From positions 26,669 through 90,668 of the forward strand of contig NZ_QJVC01000012.1 in assembly GCF_003219795.1 (NCBI RefSeq): 64,000 nt of DNA, written 5' to 3'. The notes below the pieces were generated by a model that saw nothing but the letters and a program-made list of their open reading frames with translations, was not told where the DNA came from and did no database searches. This document shows positions 1 through 8,592 of the stretch, piece after piece. A program made the translations under genes and the position numbers. Each line of letters opens with the position of its first letter. The first letter of the stretch is position 1. This DNA is from Arthrobacter psychrolactophilus (GTDB taxonomy: Bacteria > Actinomycetota > Actinomycetes > Actinomycetales > Micrococcaceae).

Positions 1-336
1 TCCGATTCCGGCGCGGCCATGATCGCGACCCTGACACTGGTGGGTATTGGCTGGAATATCCTCTTCGTGTCTGGCTCGGCACTGCTTTTGAAGGCCTATC
101 CACAGGGCCGAGGCAGCAAATTGCAGGGCTTCAGCGACGGTGTCACGGCGGGCTTGTCCGCGGCCGGATCCTTTGGCGCCGCATGGTTGCTTCACCAAGC
201 CCAGTGGCGCGGAGTCAACCTCATCGCGGTGGCCGTGGTCGCCGTCGTTCTTATCCTTCTGACACTTTTTAACGCCAGACGGCGCGAGCCGCACCTCCCG
301 CTGGCCCCCACCCCTCACGCCGAGGTAGCCGGTTAG
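1..336 (+). CDS. MFS transporter, C-terminal part (cut by window edge)
   Basis: The reading frame is open from the first base, so this is the 3' end of a gene that starts outside the window; only the last 111 residues are visible. They contain three strongly hydrophobic stretches that look like the last transmembrane helices of a major facilitator superfamily carrier, followed by a basic RRR and a proline-rich cytoplasmic tail. The segment GFSDGVTAGLSAAGSFGAAW resembles the final helix pair of drug-efflux-type carriers. The substrate cannot be inferred. The stop codon overlaps the stop of the convergent monooxygenase gene. Confidence 0.65.
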   Translation, partial: SDSGAAMIATLTLVGIGWNILFVSGSALLLKAYPQGRGSKLQGFSDGVTAGLSAAGSFGAAWLLHQAQWRGVNLIAVAVVAVVLILLTLFNARRREPHLPLAPTPHAEVAG

Positions 337-1370
337 CTCGAGGACAGGGCGACGCGGACGGCGGGCAGTACCTCGGTGGCCAGGAGCTCGATGGATCGCA
401 AGGTAGCTGACTGGGACAGACCACCCAATCCCACCTGGGCGAGGAAGCGCGTGTGTCCGAGAATCTCGTGCTCCCAGAGGATCTTGTCCACGATCTCGGC
501 AGGACTTCCAGCAAAGAGGGCACCATCGGGTGCTGACCAGGCCTCGAAACTGGCACGATCCAGCCGGCCAGCCCGCGGCATATTTTGCTCTATATAGGAG
601 GAGTAGTGCGGGAAGAAGGTGTTCTTGGCCCCCTGCGAGGTCTGCTCAACATAGAAGTGCGAGGTGACGCCAATGCGCCCCGGTTCCCGAGATGCCGCTT
701 CGGCCGCGCGGCGATATAGCTGCGCCAAGGAGCGGAAGCGTTCCGGAGCCCCGAGGATCGCCAGGTACAGTGGCAGGCCCAGACGCCCGGCCCGCTCGGC
801 CGAGGACGGGGTGCCACCAACAGCTGCCCACACCGGCAGAGTCGGCTGCACGGGGCGCGGCCACACGCCCGCGTCCTTGAGCGGCGCTCGCGTGCTCCCC
901 TGCCAGGTCAGCGGGTTTTCGTCACGAATGCGCAGGAGTAGTTCGAGGCGATCGTCGAAGTATTCGTCGTAGCGCTCCAGCTGCTGACCAAACAACGGGA
1001 AAGATTCCACATACGCGCCCCTGCCGGCGGTGATCTCGGCCCGACCGCCGCTGATCAGATCCAGGGTGGAGAAGTCCTCAAAGACACGGACTGGATCGGC
1101 ACTGGAGAGGACCGTCACGGTGCTGGTCAGTCGAATATTCTTCGTTTGTGCGGCGGCAGCTGCCAGCACAACAGCGGGAGAGGACACGGCAAAGTCTTCT
1201 CGGTGGTGCTCCCCGACGCCAAAGACATCAAGCCCGGCCTGATCGGCAACGCGCGCCCATTCCAGAATGTCACGCGTGCGGGTCGCGGCGTCCAGGGGGT
1301 TCCCGTGGGCGTCGCGAGTCAACTCGCCAAAGGTGAAGATGCCGATCTCAAAGGGAGCGGGTGCACTCAT
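333..1370 (-). CDS. LLM-class flavin-dependent oxidoreductase
   Basis: This 345-residue protein belongs to the bacterial luciferase-like monooxygenase family (TIM-barrel enzymes using reduced flavin and O2). Family hallmarks are visible: an early VFGVGEHH motif, the segment RLTSTVTVLSSADPVRVFEDF, and SGGRAEITAGRG. Its length is normal for a single-domain LLM protein. The ATG overlaps the stop codon of the upstream esterase gene (ATGA), so the two are probably co-transcribed and translationally coupled. The substrate is unknown; members of this family oxidise aldehydes, sulfonates, nitriloacetate-like compounds and others. The family call is secure, the reaction is not. Confidence 0.88.
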   Translation of the reverse strand: MSAPAPFEIGIFTFGELTRDAHGNPLDAATRTRDILEWARVADQAGLDVFGVGEHHREDFAVSSPAVVLAAAAAQTKNIRLTSTVTVLSSADPVRVFEDFSTLDLISGGRAEITAGRGAYVESFPLFGQQLERYDEYFDDRLELLLRIRDENPLTWQGSTRAPLKDAGVWPRPVQPTLPVWAAVGGTPSSAERAGRLGLPLYLAILGAPERFRSLAQLYRRAAEAASREPGRIGVTSHFYVEQTSQGAKNTFFPHYSSYIEQNMPRAGRLDRASFEAWSAPDGALFAGSPAEIVDKILWEHEILGHTRFLAQVGLGGLSQSATLRSIELLATEVLPAVRVALSSS

Positions 1371-2017
1371 GCCGAAGTCACCACATGAGCCCCTAGCTCG
1401 AGAGCCAAGAAGTCACGGACATCACTGAGTTCTGCGGCGTTGATGCCGTGAGCCAGCCCCGGGTAGATGCGCTCGATGAGGGAGGTGTGACCGGGCAGGA
1501 ATTCGCTGCTCCGCGCAATGGCCACCTGGGCAATGACACCATCTTCTGCGCCACGACCCCAGAAGAGGCTCGGGAGTTGTGCTTCCAAGGCGGCATCTCC
1601 GGGCTGCGGTGCGCCCAGGACAAAGCCGCCCAAGACCACAGGTGCCAGGACTCGTTCGGGTCGAGTGCGCAAAAGCTGGCTCGCCATGAGACCGCCCTGA
1701 GAAAAACCAATCGGCACAATGCGGGTGCTGGGGTCGAGATTCTCATCAACCCAGGCCCAAATAGCTGCGCTAGCGGCCTCAACCGGTTCCGCATCCGGGA
1801 CACCGGGAGTCGTTATCGCAAACCAGGCCGCCGCGCCGCGACCCAGTTCCAGCGGAGCGCGCAGCGACGCCCACGGAATCGTGAGACCCATGGCCGGGGC
1901 AAGAGAGCTCAGGTCTTGCTCGTTGGAACCGTAGCCGTGCAGAAAAAGCACCACGGCCTCAGGCACGTCGGTGTTGGTCCAGCCGGGAGAGCGCACATCG
2001 TGCAGGGTGGTGTTCAT
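1367..2017 (-). CDS. alpha/beta-hydrolase, carboxylesterase/phospholipase family
   Basis: A 216-residue serine hydrolase of the phospholipase/carboxylesterase family. The oxyanion region FLHGYGSNEQD, the nucleophile elbow GFSQGG and a late PGLAHGIN carrying the catalytic His are all visible, as is a candidate Asp in WGRGAEDGVI. An open frame runs 13 codons further upstream, but the ATG at 2017 is preceded by AAGGAGCT at good spacing, and the protein then begins directly before the first beta strand. It is first in a two-gene unit with the flavin monooxygenase. Cytoplasmic; the natural ester is unknown. Confidence 0.85.
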   Translation of the reverse strand: MNTTLHDVRSPGWTNTDVPEAVVLFLHGYGSNEQDLSSLAPAMGLTIPWASLRAPLELGRGAAAWFAITTPGVPDAEPVEAASAAIWAWVDENLDPSTRIVPIGFSQGGLMASQLLRTRPERVLAPVVLGGFVLGAPQPGDAALEAQLPSLFWGRGAEDGVIAQVAIARSSEFLPGHTSLIERIYPGLAHGINAAELSDVRDFLALELGAHVVTSA

Positions 2018-2124
2018 TTGAGCTCCTTGAAAGATGGATGTCATCAGGCCGGCCACATCGGTAGGTCCACGGTAAGACTACACCATTTACTTGTAGCTTC
2101 AACTATAGATTTTGTGACCACCCA

Positions 2125-2235
2125 TTAAATGAAACAGCCCGTGCTGGTCAGCACGGGCTGCTCACGGTGGCCGGGTGATGCGGGAGGCATCACGGCGGCA
2201 GTGGGGTTGAAGAGCTCGAAATGGGTAATGGTCAT
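2125..2235 (-). CDS. small ORF, 36-residue peptide of unknown function
   Basis: A 36-residue ORF beginning MTITHFELFNPTAAVM and ending LTSTGCFI. I do not recognise it. It is believed because AAAGGAGG sits 7 nt before the ATG, the same core and spacing as the neighbouring 43-residue ORF 58 nt upstream. The last codons lie inside an intrinsic terminator hairpin, so coding sequence and terminator overlap. The C-terminus has one cysteine in a Ser/Thr-rich hydrophobic context, which could suggest a processed or signalling peptide, but no maturation enzyme or exporter is adjacent. Existence is likely, function unknown. Confidence 0.5.
   Translation of the reverse strand: MTITHFELFNPTAAVMPPASPGHREQPVLTSTGCFI
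2135..2160 (-). terminator. intrinsic terminator of the small-ORF pair
   Basis: Two perfectly complementary 11-nt arms (2135-2145 and 2150-2160) enclose a four-base loop. On the minus strand the stem is followed by TTTCATTT, a usable U-tract. It lies inside the 3' end of the 36-residue ORF and separates the small-ORF transcript from the esterase gene. Confidence 0.75.
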
Positions 2236-2293
2236 CTCGCTCCCTCCTTTCGGTCACACGCCATCAATGGCGCGACGGTTTTTGGCGGAGATA

Positions 2294-2425
2294 CTACCGG
2301 AGGTTGAACAGATCAACACGGACGATCTCGCGATACTGGCGTTCGCGCATCTGGTTGAACTTTTCCTGGTCTGCCGGCGCGAAGAAGACTCGCTTGATGG
2401 ACGACCTGAGGGGCTTGGGGCTCAT
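2294..2425 (-). CDS. small ORF, 43-residue basic protein of unknown function
   Basis: A 43-residue ORF (MSPKPLRSSIKRVFFAPADQ at its start, ending VRVDLFNLR), rich in Arg and Lys. The start is decided by AAAGGAGGTG, an almost full-length anti-16S match, 7 nt before the ATG. A plausible promoter lies about 30-60 nt upstream. It is followed by a second small ORF with the same ribosome binding site, suggesting a bicistronic unit. No known domain is apparent. It could be a small regulatory or RNA-binding protein, but that is a guess. Confidence 0.6.
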   Translation of the reverse strand: MSPKPLRSSIKRVFFAPADQEKFNQMRERQYREIVRVDLFNLR

Positions 2426-2755
2426 GGTGACACCTCCTTTCGAGAATTGTGATGAATAGCTGGACATTTTATGGCGCGACAAATAAAGCCTCTTTTTTCA
2501 TAATCGAAATGAATATAAAACGGCATTATGAGAGCACAAAAAAGCGCGGTTTCTTTTGTGCGTTTAGTCCGGACTAGTCGCCGTGATCACGGCCCTGCGC
2601 TGGAGGTCATTAGTGATGGTTGCGCCAGGGCGCGGATCAATTAATGGTGCTCAGCATGACGCGGGGCAATAATTACGAGTGATAGCTCGGGGCTGGTCGG
2701 CAAGTACGACCGTGTCTGGGCGGCCTTGCGGCGGCGGCCCTACGCGATGACAGTG
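2426..2755. other. AT-richer intergenic stretch with short palindromes
   Basis: No gene is supported here. The stretch is visibly AT-richer than its surroundings and holds two adjacent perfect 12-bp palindromes, TAGTCCGGACTA near 2565-2576 and CCGTGATCACGG at 2581-2592. It also holds a GCACAAAA...TTTTGTGC hairpin near 2534-2560. These could be protein-binding sites or a terminator for the ORF upstream. Confidence 0.5.
2453..2482 (-). promoter_or_regulatory. putative promoter of the small-ORF pair
   Basis: On the minus strand TTGTCG (2477-2482), an 18-nt spacer and TATTCA (2453-2458) resemble a primary sigma-factor promoter. Transcription would begin shortly before the strong Shine-Dalgarno of the 43-residue ORF. 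Confidence 0.4.
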
Positions 2756-2836
2756 TTAGCTGTGATGGCGATTGACAGGCGTGCCGGGCAAGGCATGACC
2801 AGTTCCGATAACTCCGGACTTGATAGTTGTAAACAT
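2756..2836 (-). CDS. small ORF, 26-27 residue peptide of unknown function
   Basis: A short frame with two successive ATG codons (2839 and 2836). GGGAGG lies 5 nt before the second, so I place the start there. The peptide contains TTIKSGVIGTGHALPGTPVN and ends RHHS. It sits between the end of bioD and the other two small ORFs, all on the same strand, with an AT-rich possible promoter region at about 2870-2945. It may be a leader peptide or the product of a tiny gene; only the ribosome binding site supports it. Confidence 0.35.
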   Translation of the reverse strand: MFTTIKSGVIGTGHALPGTPVNRHHS

Positions 2837-2944
2837 CATGGCCTCCCTTCGATTGCACGCGGACATCCCGGACAGTTCGTCGGGGACTAATAAATAAACT
2901 ACATCACAAACTACACATAAATCCAGTTCATTCACTAAATAATT

Positions 2945-3712
2945 TCAAATATTTCTTTTAGTGGTTCTACCGAGTCCCGCGGGCCGCTCTTCATTACCTC
3001 GCAACGTGGCCCAGATACCCAGCCATTCCGGGGCCGAGGCAAGGAAGTGCTGACCGGGCAATAAGGAGGCCTGCTCCGGCAGGCAGCCCAGCAGCGGCAC
3101 GGCGAGCCGTGAGAGAAACTCCTCGTTATCCAGCTCCACCGCACCGGGCTCATGTGGCCAGGCTCCAATCACCAGGCCGGCCGCGTTCAATCCTCGAGCA
3201 CCGAGCGCCTCGAGGGTCAGCAGGGTGTGATTGAGGGTGCCCAGTCCGCTGCGGCAGACGACCACGACGGCCGAGTCGGGCAAAGCCAACGCCAGGTCCG
3301 CGATGGTGTTCCCGTCGTGGTCCAATTCCACCAAGAGTCCGCCAGCCCCCTCCACTAAAACGTGGTCGTGCCCGGCGGCCAGGGATTGCACGGTGGCGAC
3401 ATGGACGGCGAGCGCTGGCAGCGTCGTGGACTCACGGAAGGCGGCGGCGACCGGAGCCATGGGCAGCGCTAACCGTGCCCCTTCCAGACAGTCGCGCGTT
3501 CCGGCCAAGCGCCGCACCTCTCCCATATCGCCACCGTCCCCGGCGGCAACCCCGGTCTGAACTGGTTTGTAGACAGCCACGCTGGCACCGTCGGCTTGCA
3601 GCGCTGCGGCGAGTGCCGCCGTCGTGAGTGTCTTGCCCACGTCAGTATCTGTCCCGGTCACAAGCACGACGGCGGGAAGCCTCACCCGTGTGCCGCCCAC
3701 TCCCGCGCGCAT
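2945..3712 (-). CDS. bioD: dethiobiotin synthetase
   Basis: A 255-residue protein that closes the ureido ring of dethiobiotin from 7,8-diaminopelargonate, CO2 and ATP, the penultimate step of biotin synthesis. The P-loop GTDTDVGKT lies near residue 20, followed by YKPVQTG and VEGAGGLLVE, all typical of BioD. The start chosen is the ATG in TGATG, overlapping the P450 stop by one base, so it is translationally coupled. It is the last gene of the bio operon. No clear terminator follows, so read-through towards the small ORFs is possible. Confidence 0.95.
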   Translation of the reverse strand: MRAGVGGTRVRLPAVVLVTGTDTDVGKTLTTAALAAALQADGASVAVYKPVQTGVAAGDGGDMGEVRRLAGTRDCLEGARLALPMAPVAAAFRESTTLPALAVHVATVQSLAAGHDHVLVEGAGGLLVELDHDGNTIADLALALPDSAVVVVCRSGLGTLNHTLLTLEALGARGLNAAGLVIGAWPHEPGAVELDNEEFLSRLAVPLLGCLPEQASLLPGQHFLASAPEWLGIWATLRGNEERPAGLGRTTKRNI

Positions 3713-4779
3713 CACTGCTGACCCCGTGTCGCCATGACGGAAGTGGGGGTTTGGAAGGAGAGCAGTCGCAGCCACTGAGATTCCGGGCCGAACAGTTCCA
3801 ACTCCGGCAGGGCGGCCGCGGCCTCTTCCACCACGATCCGGGTTTCAAGTTCGGCCAGTTTGGCTCCGAGGCAGCGGTGCAGCCCGTGCCCAAAGGCGAG
3901 CGAGTAGGCGGTCGGCGGCGCATCGGGGGCATGACGGCCTGATAGTTCTAGAAGGATCTCGGCCCCGGCCGGGAGCGCCACACCATTGAGTTCGGTGTCG
4001 TGCATCGCCGCACGGCGCCAGGTGTGAACCGACGATTCCGTAGCCAGGACGGTGCGCACATGCGCGCTGGCACGTTCGGTGGAGGCAAGTGCCGCCCACC
4101 CCGCGGCGCCCAGGCCAATGCCCCGATACAGTGCGGTATTGATCAGTTGTGAGGTGGTCTCCTGCCCGGCGATGACGAGGAAATAGCCCAGGGAGCACAC
4201 CTCGGCCGTGGATAGCCCGGTCGCCAGCAGCACCCCAAACAAGGAGTCCTTGCCGCGGCTCGCTAGCACCTCGGCGCGTAGCCAACCGTAAAATTCGGCG
4301 GCACTGCCAGCGAGCTCGAGCTGCCGTTCCGGACTCGGCCAGCCCCAAAATAATTCCAGCGAGTCTTGGCTCCAGGCTTTAAGATCGGCCAAGGGTGGGT
4401 TGTCCTGGCCCGTGAGCTCGGCCATGATGACCGGTGGCACGTGGCGGGCCAGGGACAAGGACAGATCTACCGGGCCCTCATCGAGGGCAGCGGCGGTCAG
4501 GGCCAGGCGATGGTGCGTTAACCCCCGCACCTGGGGCGTCACGGCCTCAACCTTGGCCGGGGTGAAGAATCCCGCCACGGCTTTACGAACCCTGCGATGC
4601 TCCTCCCCCGTGGCCGAGGCCAGCACCGGCGGCAGCGCAAATCTGGCTTTGCTGAGAATACGTAAGGTGGCGGGAGCTAGCGGCACCACAGAGGTGAGCG
4701 CATTGCTCGGGGCGAAATCAGCCGTGCGCCGCATGACCTCCTTGACGGTGGCCGGCTCCCCTATGACGAGGTAGCTCAT
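3712..4779 (-). CDS. cytochrome P450 in the biotin operon (BioI-like position)
   Basis: A 355-residue P450, short for the family (usually about 400). The I-helix AGQETT (204-209) and the heme loop FGHGLHRCLG with Cys303 are intact. The start is the ATG overlapping the bioF stop (ATGA). In Bacillus, BioI cleaves acyl-ACP chains to make pimeloyl-ACP; position between bioF and bioD suggests the same role here, since no bioC, bioH or bioW is in the operon. Oddities: the K-helix ExxR motif, almost universal in P450s, reads T243-V-L-A246, and the meander before the heme loop is shortened. It could be an unusual active P450 or a degenerating one. Confidence 0.88.
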   Translation of the reverse strand: MSYLVIGEPATVKEVMRRTADFAPSNALTSVVPLAPATLRILSKARFALPPVLASATGEEHRRVRKAVAGFFTPAKVEAVTPQVRGLTHHRLALTAAALDEGPVDLSLSLARHVPPVIMAELTGQDNPPLADLKAWSQDSLELFWGWPSPERQLELAGSAAEFYGWLRAEVLASRGKDSLFGVLLATGLSTAEVCSLGYFLVIAGQETTSQLINTALYRGIGLGAAGWAALASTERASAHVRTVLATESSVHTWRRAAMHDTELNGVALPAGAEILLELSGRHAPDAPPTAYSLAFGHGLHRCLGAKLAELETRIVVEEAAAALPELELFGPESQWLRLLSFQTPTSVMATRGQQ

Positions 4780-5948
4780 ATGGTGATCCTGTTCCGGCCG
4801 GAGCCGTTGTGTTCTGAAGGGTCCGCGCGGTGCTCCCGTGCCATGGGACGGAGCAGCCCGGCGGCGTAGTCCAGCTCCTGCAGTGTGAGGTCGGCGCGTG
4901 CCGTCACGCGCAGGCGCGATACGCCGTCGGGCACACTCGGTGGCCGAAAGCACCCGACCAGCACCCCCGCGGCTCGCAACGTGGCCGCCGCCTTCACAGC
5001 GTGATCGGCCGAGGGCATGGGGATCGATTGCACAGCCCCCGGCGAGCGCTCAATGCCACACAACCGCGCCAGGGTAGCGGCGTTCTCCTGCAGCTGCCCC
5101 GCCAGAGCGGGTTCATCCGCAATGATCTGCGCCGCCATGGCCGCTGCGGCGGCGGCTGCGGGCGCCAAGGCCGTGCCAAAAATGAAGGGCCGCGCCGTAT
5201 TGACCAGGTGCTCGCGCAGGGCTCGTGACCCGAGAACGGCGCCACCCTGAGCACCGAGGGCCTTGGACAAGGTCACCGAAAGCACCACATGCCCGGCCCC
5301 GGCCAGTCCGGCCGCATGGACGGCACCCCGCCCCGCTCCGGCCACGCCGATCCCGTGCGCCTCATCGACCAGCAGCCAGGCGTCATAGTATGCGCATAGG
5401 GCCGCCAGCTCCGTGAGGTTCGCCCCGTCACCCAGCACCGAATACAGGGATTCCACCACCACGACGGCGCGCGGCTGGCTTCTGGTGTTCAGGGCGGTTG
5501 CCACCTGCCCCACGTCGCCGTGCGGCACCATGACCACTGGCGAGCGGGAGAGTCTGGCGGCATCCAGCAGTGAGGCGTGGACGTGCGCGTCAAGAATCAA
5601 CAGGGTCCCGGGACCACCCAGCGCGCCTAGGACGCCAAGGTTCGCCAGATAGCCCGATGAAAACGCCAAGGCGGACTCAACGCCCGTGAGCTGGCACAGC
5701 TGTTCCTCGAGAGCGGCGTGCACAGCTAAGGTGCCGTTCACGACCCGGGAGGCACGGGCGCCGGAACCATAGCGCTGGACGGCGTCCACGGCGGCCGCCG
5801 TCACCCGGGGATCCCTGGACAAGCCAAGATAATCGTTGCTGGCCAAATCCAGCATGGCGCCCGGCGCAACAGGATCCCCTGGCGTGGCCGCCCGCACTAG
5901 GCCGCGGCGCTGGCGGACGTGGTCCCGGCTAGCCAACCACGTTTCCAT
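4776..5948 (-). CDS. bioF: 8-amino-7-oxononanoate synthase
   Basis: A PLP-dependent alpha-oxoamine synthase of 390 residues that condenses pimeloyl-thioester with alanine to form KAPA. Visible family motifs are LASNDYLGLS, GSGARASRVVNG, LVDEAHGIGV and SVTLSKALGAQGG, whose Lys binds PLP. An upstream ATG at 5993 overlaps the bioA stop. The ATG at 5948 has GGAGG 7 nt before it and gives the usual METWL...RQRRGL N-terminus, so I prefer it. Third gene of the bio operon. Confidence 0.95.
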   Translation of the reverse strand: METWLASRDHVRQRRGLVRAATPGDPVAPGAMLDLASNDYLGLSRDPRVTAAAVDAVQRYGSGARASRVVNGTLAVHAALEEQLCQLTGVESALAFSSGYLANLGVLGALGGPGTLLILDAHVHASLLDAARLSRSPVVMVPHGDVGQVATALNTRSQPRAVVVVESLYSVLGDGANLTELAALCAYYDAWLLVDEAHGIGVAGAGRGAVHAAGLAGAGHVVLSVTLSKALGAQGGAVLGSRALREHLVNTARPFIFGTALAPAAAAAAAMAAQIIADEPALAGQLQENAATLARLCGIERSPGAVQSIPMPSADHAVKAAATLRAAGVLVGCFRPPSVPDGVSRLRVTARADLTLQELDYAAGLLRPMAREHRADPSEHNGSGRNRITI

Positions 5949-5992
5949 GGCACCACCTCCGGCGTAAGGAACCATCACGTCTGCCGGTCCCA

Positions 5993-7327
5993 TCAGCCGT
6001 GCACCGTAGCCACGGCCGCACAAAGCCCGGATCCGATGGTGGCAAGGTCCGCGGCGGTGCTGATGTAGGGAGGCATGGTGTAGACGAGGTCCCGGAAGGG
6101 GCGCGCCCAGACGCCGTGTTCCAGGGCCACTAGGGTCAGCGCCGGGACGTCGACGGGTGTGTGGAGTTGAATGACGCCCACCCCGCCAAGGACCCTGACA
6201 TCACGAACCTGCGGCAGGGCCGCCGCAGGGGCCAACGCGGCAGTGAGTCCTGTTTGGAGGGTAGCGAGTTGCCCCTGCCACGGCTCGGACCGCAGAAGTT
6301 TCAAGGACGCCACCGCTACGGCACATGCCAGCGGATTGGCCATAAATGTTGGCCCGTGCAGGAGCGCCCGCAAGGGTGAGCCCGTGATGACGGCAGCCAC
6401 TCGGCGCGAACACAGCATGGCGGCCAGCGTCAGGTATCCCCCGGTCAGGGCCTTGCCGACGCACATGATGTCGGGAGTAACATCCGCCCACTCGGAGGCA
6501 AAGAGCTTTCCGGTCCGGCCAAATCCGGTGGCGATCTCGTCGAGGAGCAACAGCAGCCCATACTCGCTGGCCACGTGCCGGGCGGCATGAACGCACTCGG
6601 GCGCATAAAGGTGCATTCCCCCGGCGCCCTGCAGCACCGGTTCCATGACGACTGCTGCGAGCTCATCCCGGTGGGTCCGCACGGTGTCTTCCAAGATAGC
6701 CACCCAGGCGGCAACTTCCAGCGGGTCAGAACGCAATTCACCACCAACCAGATGGGCCCGCGGCGGCCGGGGCAAGAACAGCTGCGGCGCCACCAGCCCG
6801 GGAAACTCGGAGTGCATCCCGTCCACGGGATCGCACACGCTCATGGCCGCGAAGGTATCACCGTGATAACCGCCGGCGAGGGCCAGGAAACGCGTGCGTC
6901 GCCGATGTCCCGCGGCCCGTTGGTATTGCACGGCCACCTTCAAGGCCACCTCAACAGACACCGAGCCGGAATCGGCAAAAAACACGTGCTCCACTCCAGC
7001 CGGAGCCATCTCGACTAACATTTCGGCCAGTTCCACGGCCGGGGCGTGCGTCAGGCCGCCAAACATGACATGGGAAAAAGCGCCCGCTTGGGCCTGTAGG
7101 GCCGCATCGAGTGCCGCATGGCGGTAACCGTGGATGGCCGACCACCAGGAACTCATGGCATCGACCACCTCGAAGTTCCGCCCATCGGCAGCCTGCAAGT
7201 GAAGCCTGGTCCCGGCGGCTCCAAGGACCGCATAGGGTGCCGGACCATCCAAGGGAGCATAAGGGTGCCACAGGAGTCCGCGGTCCCGCTCGATCAGGGA
7301 CGGTGCTAGGGCGACGCCGCTAAGCAT
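5993..7327 (-). CDS. bioA: adenosylmethionine-8-amino-7-oxononanoate aminotransferase
   Basis: A 444-residue class III PLP aminotransferase that converts KAPA to 7,8-diaminopelargonate using S-adenosylmethionine as amino donor. Typical BioA signatures are visible: LLWHPYAPL near the start, [44 protein letters not shown] and [15 protein letters not shown] with the PLP lysine. The ATG at 7327 overlaps the bioB stop by 8 nt. An open frame extends upstream into bioB but is out of register with its coding sense. Second gene of the operon. Confidence 0.96.
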   Translation of the reverse strand: MLSGVALAPSLIERDRGLLWHPYAPLDGPAPYAVLGAAGTRLHLQAADGRNFEVVDAMSSWWSAIHGYRHAALDAALQAQAGAFSHVMFGGLTHAPAVELAEMLVEMAPAGVEHVFFADSGSVSVEVALKVAVQYQRAAGHRRRTRFLALAGGYHGDTFAAMSVCDPVDGMHSEFPGLVAPQLFLPRPPRAHLVGGELRSDPLEVAAWVAILEDTVRTHRDELAAVVMEPVLQGAGGMHLYAPECVHAARHVASEYGLLLLLDEIATGFGRTGKLFASEWADVTPDIMCVGKALTGGYLTLAAMLCSRRVAAVITGSPLRALLHGPTFMANPLACAVAVASLKLLRSEPWQGQLATLQTGLTAALAPAAALPQVRDVRVLGGVGVIQLHTPVDVPALTLVALEHGVWARPFRDLVYTMPPYISTAADLATIGSGLCAAVATVHG

Positions 7328-8426
7328 TGGCGGCAAATTCCGTTCCCGCGCCCCGACGCCGGATGGTGAGTGGGGCACCTGGCCGGGTCTCGGCGTCGGG
7401 CATGTCATGAGACGTTGCGGCAGGGGCGCTGGAGTCATTATCAGGCTGGCTGCCAAGGACCGTGAAGCCGGCGTCGGCAATCATGGCGAGATCGTCCTGG
7501 CCGGGCTGGCCCTCGCTCGTGAGGTAGTCCCCTAGGAAGAGCGAGTTGGCGATGTTGAGAGCCAGTGGCTGGAGGGTGCGCAGGTGCATTTCGCGGCCGC
7601 CGGCCATGCGGATCTCTACGTCGGGGCAGGCGAATCGCACGGTGGCCAGGATGCGCAGGCAGCGGGCCGGGGTCAGCAGCCAGGTTCCCTCCAGTGGGGT
7701 GCCCTCGAAGGGCATGAGGAAGTTGACGGGGATGGAGTCGCTGCCAAGATCGCGCAGGGCGAAGATGGCATCGATGAGATCCTCGTCGCTTTCGCCCATG
7801 CCGACAATGAGGCCAGAGCACGGGGACAGGCCGGCGGCCTTGGCGTGTTCGACGGTGCGCACGCGGTCGGCAAACTCATGCGTGGAACAGATTTCCTTGT
7901 ACATTTCCTCGCTGGTGTTCAGGTTGTGGTTGTAGGCGTCGACGCCGCAGGCCTTGAGCTTTTCGGCCTGGCCCTCCTTGAGGATGCCCAGGCAGGCGCA
8001 CACCTCCACGCCCGGATGCTGCTCCTTGAGCCCTTCCACCATGCCGGCGACCCGGTCCACGTCGCGGTCGGTGGGGCCCTTGCCGCTGGCCACCAGGCAC
8101 ACCCGGGAGGCCCCAGCCTTGATACCGGTCGTGGCCTGGGCCAGCGCTTCTTCCGGCTTAATCCAGGTGTACTTGAGAATTTGTGCGGCCGAGCCCAGTC
8201 GCTGGGAACAGTAGGTGCAGTCCTCCGGGCACAAGCCCGATTTGAGGTTGACTAGGTAGTTCACCTTCACCGTATTGGCGAAGTGCGCACGGCGGAGGCG
8301 CGCCGCGGCGGCCACCAGGTCAAGCATCATGTCATCGGAGGACGTCAGAACCGCCAAGGCATCCTGGCGGGTCAAAGTGGCGCCGGACAACTGCCGGTCG
8401 GCGAGGGCTTGAAAATTATTGAACAC
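7320..8426 (-). CDS. bioB: biotin synthase
   Basis: A radical-SAM enzyme of 368 residues that inserts sulfur into dethiobiotin. The CxxxCxxC cluster site C66-PED-C70-TY-C73 is present, as are YNHNLNTS and the [11 protein letters not shown] segment. It starts with GTG at 8426, exactly where transcription is expected to begin (6 nt after the -10 GATACT), so the mRNA is probably leaderless. The start codon lies inside a perfect 15-bp palindrome, the likely BioQ operator. First gene of bioB-bioA-bioF-P450-bioD. The C-terminal tail of about 40 residues is Pro/Ala-rich. Confidence 0.97.
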   Translation of the reverse strand: MFNNFQALADRQLSGATLTRQDALAVLTSSDDMMLDLVAAAARLRRAHFANTVKVNYLVNLKSGLCPEDCTYCSQRLGSAAQILKYTWIKPEEALAQATTGIKAGASRVCLVASGKGPTDRDVDRVAGMVEGLKEQHPGVEVCACLGILKEGQAEKLKACGVDAYNHNLNTSEEMYKEICSTHEFADRVRTVEHAKAAGLSPCSGLIVGMGESDEDLIDAIFALRDLGSDSIPVNFLMPFEGTPLEGTWLLTPARCLRILATVRFACPDVEIRMAGGREMHLRTLQPLALNIANSLFLGDYLTSEGQPGQDDLAMIADAGFTVLGSQPDNDSSAPAATSHDMPDAETRPGAPLTIRRRGAGTEFAANA

Positions 8427-8461
8427 TGTTCAAGTATCAAAATCGGAGACGATTCTGTCAA
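8419..8461 (-). promoter_or_regulatory. bioB promoter with BioQ-type operator
   Basis: On the minus strand TTGACA (8456-8461), a 17-nt spacer and GATACT (8433-8438) form a strong promoter. The perfect palindrome TTGAAC-N3-GTTCAA covers 8419-8433, touching the -10 box and spanning the predicted start site and GTG codon, so a bound repressor would block initiation. BioQ sites in corynebacteria and mycobacteria are related TGAAC-N3-GTT sequences. The neighbouring TetR-type gene is the obvious ligand. Confidence 0.85.
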
Positions 8462-8592
8462 ATGGCTGGTCCCCCAACGTCGGCTCGGCAGAGACGTATT
8501 GGTGGGCCAGCGGCCAGATGCTGCCGCCATGGGGCAAAATGGAAGGTGCCCTCTGGGCATCCCGGCACAGACAAAACGAAAGATTGCAACAC

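Noticed and set aside
8419-8592. Upstream extension of the TetR-type regulator beginning with TTG at 8419
   Set aside because: The TTG lies inside the bioB operator and no family similarity precedes ATG 8593.
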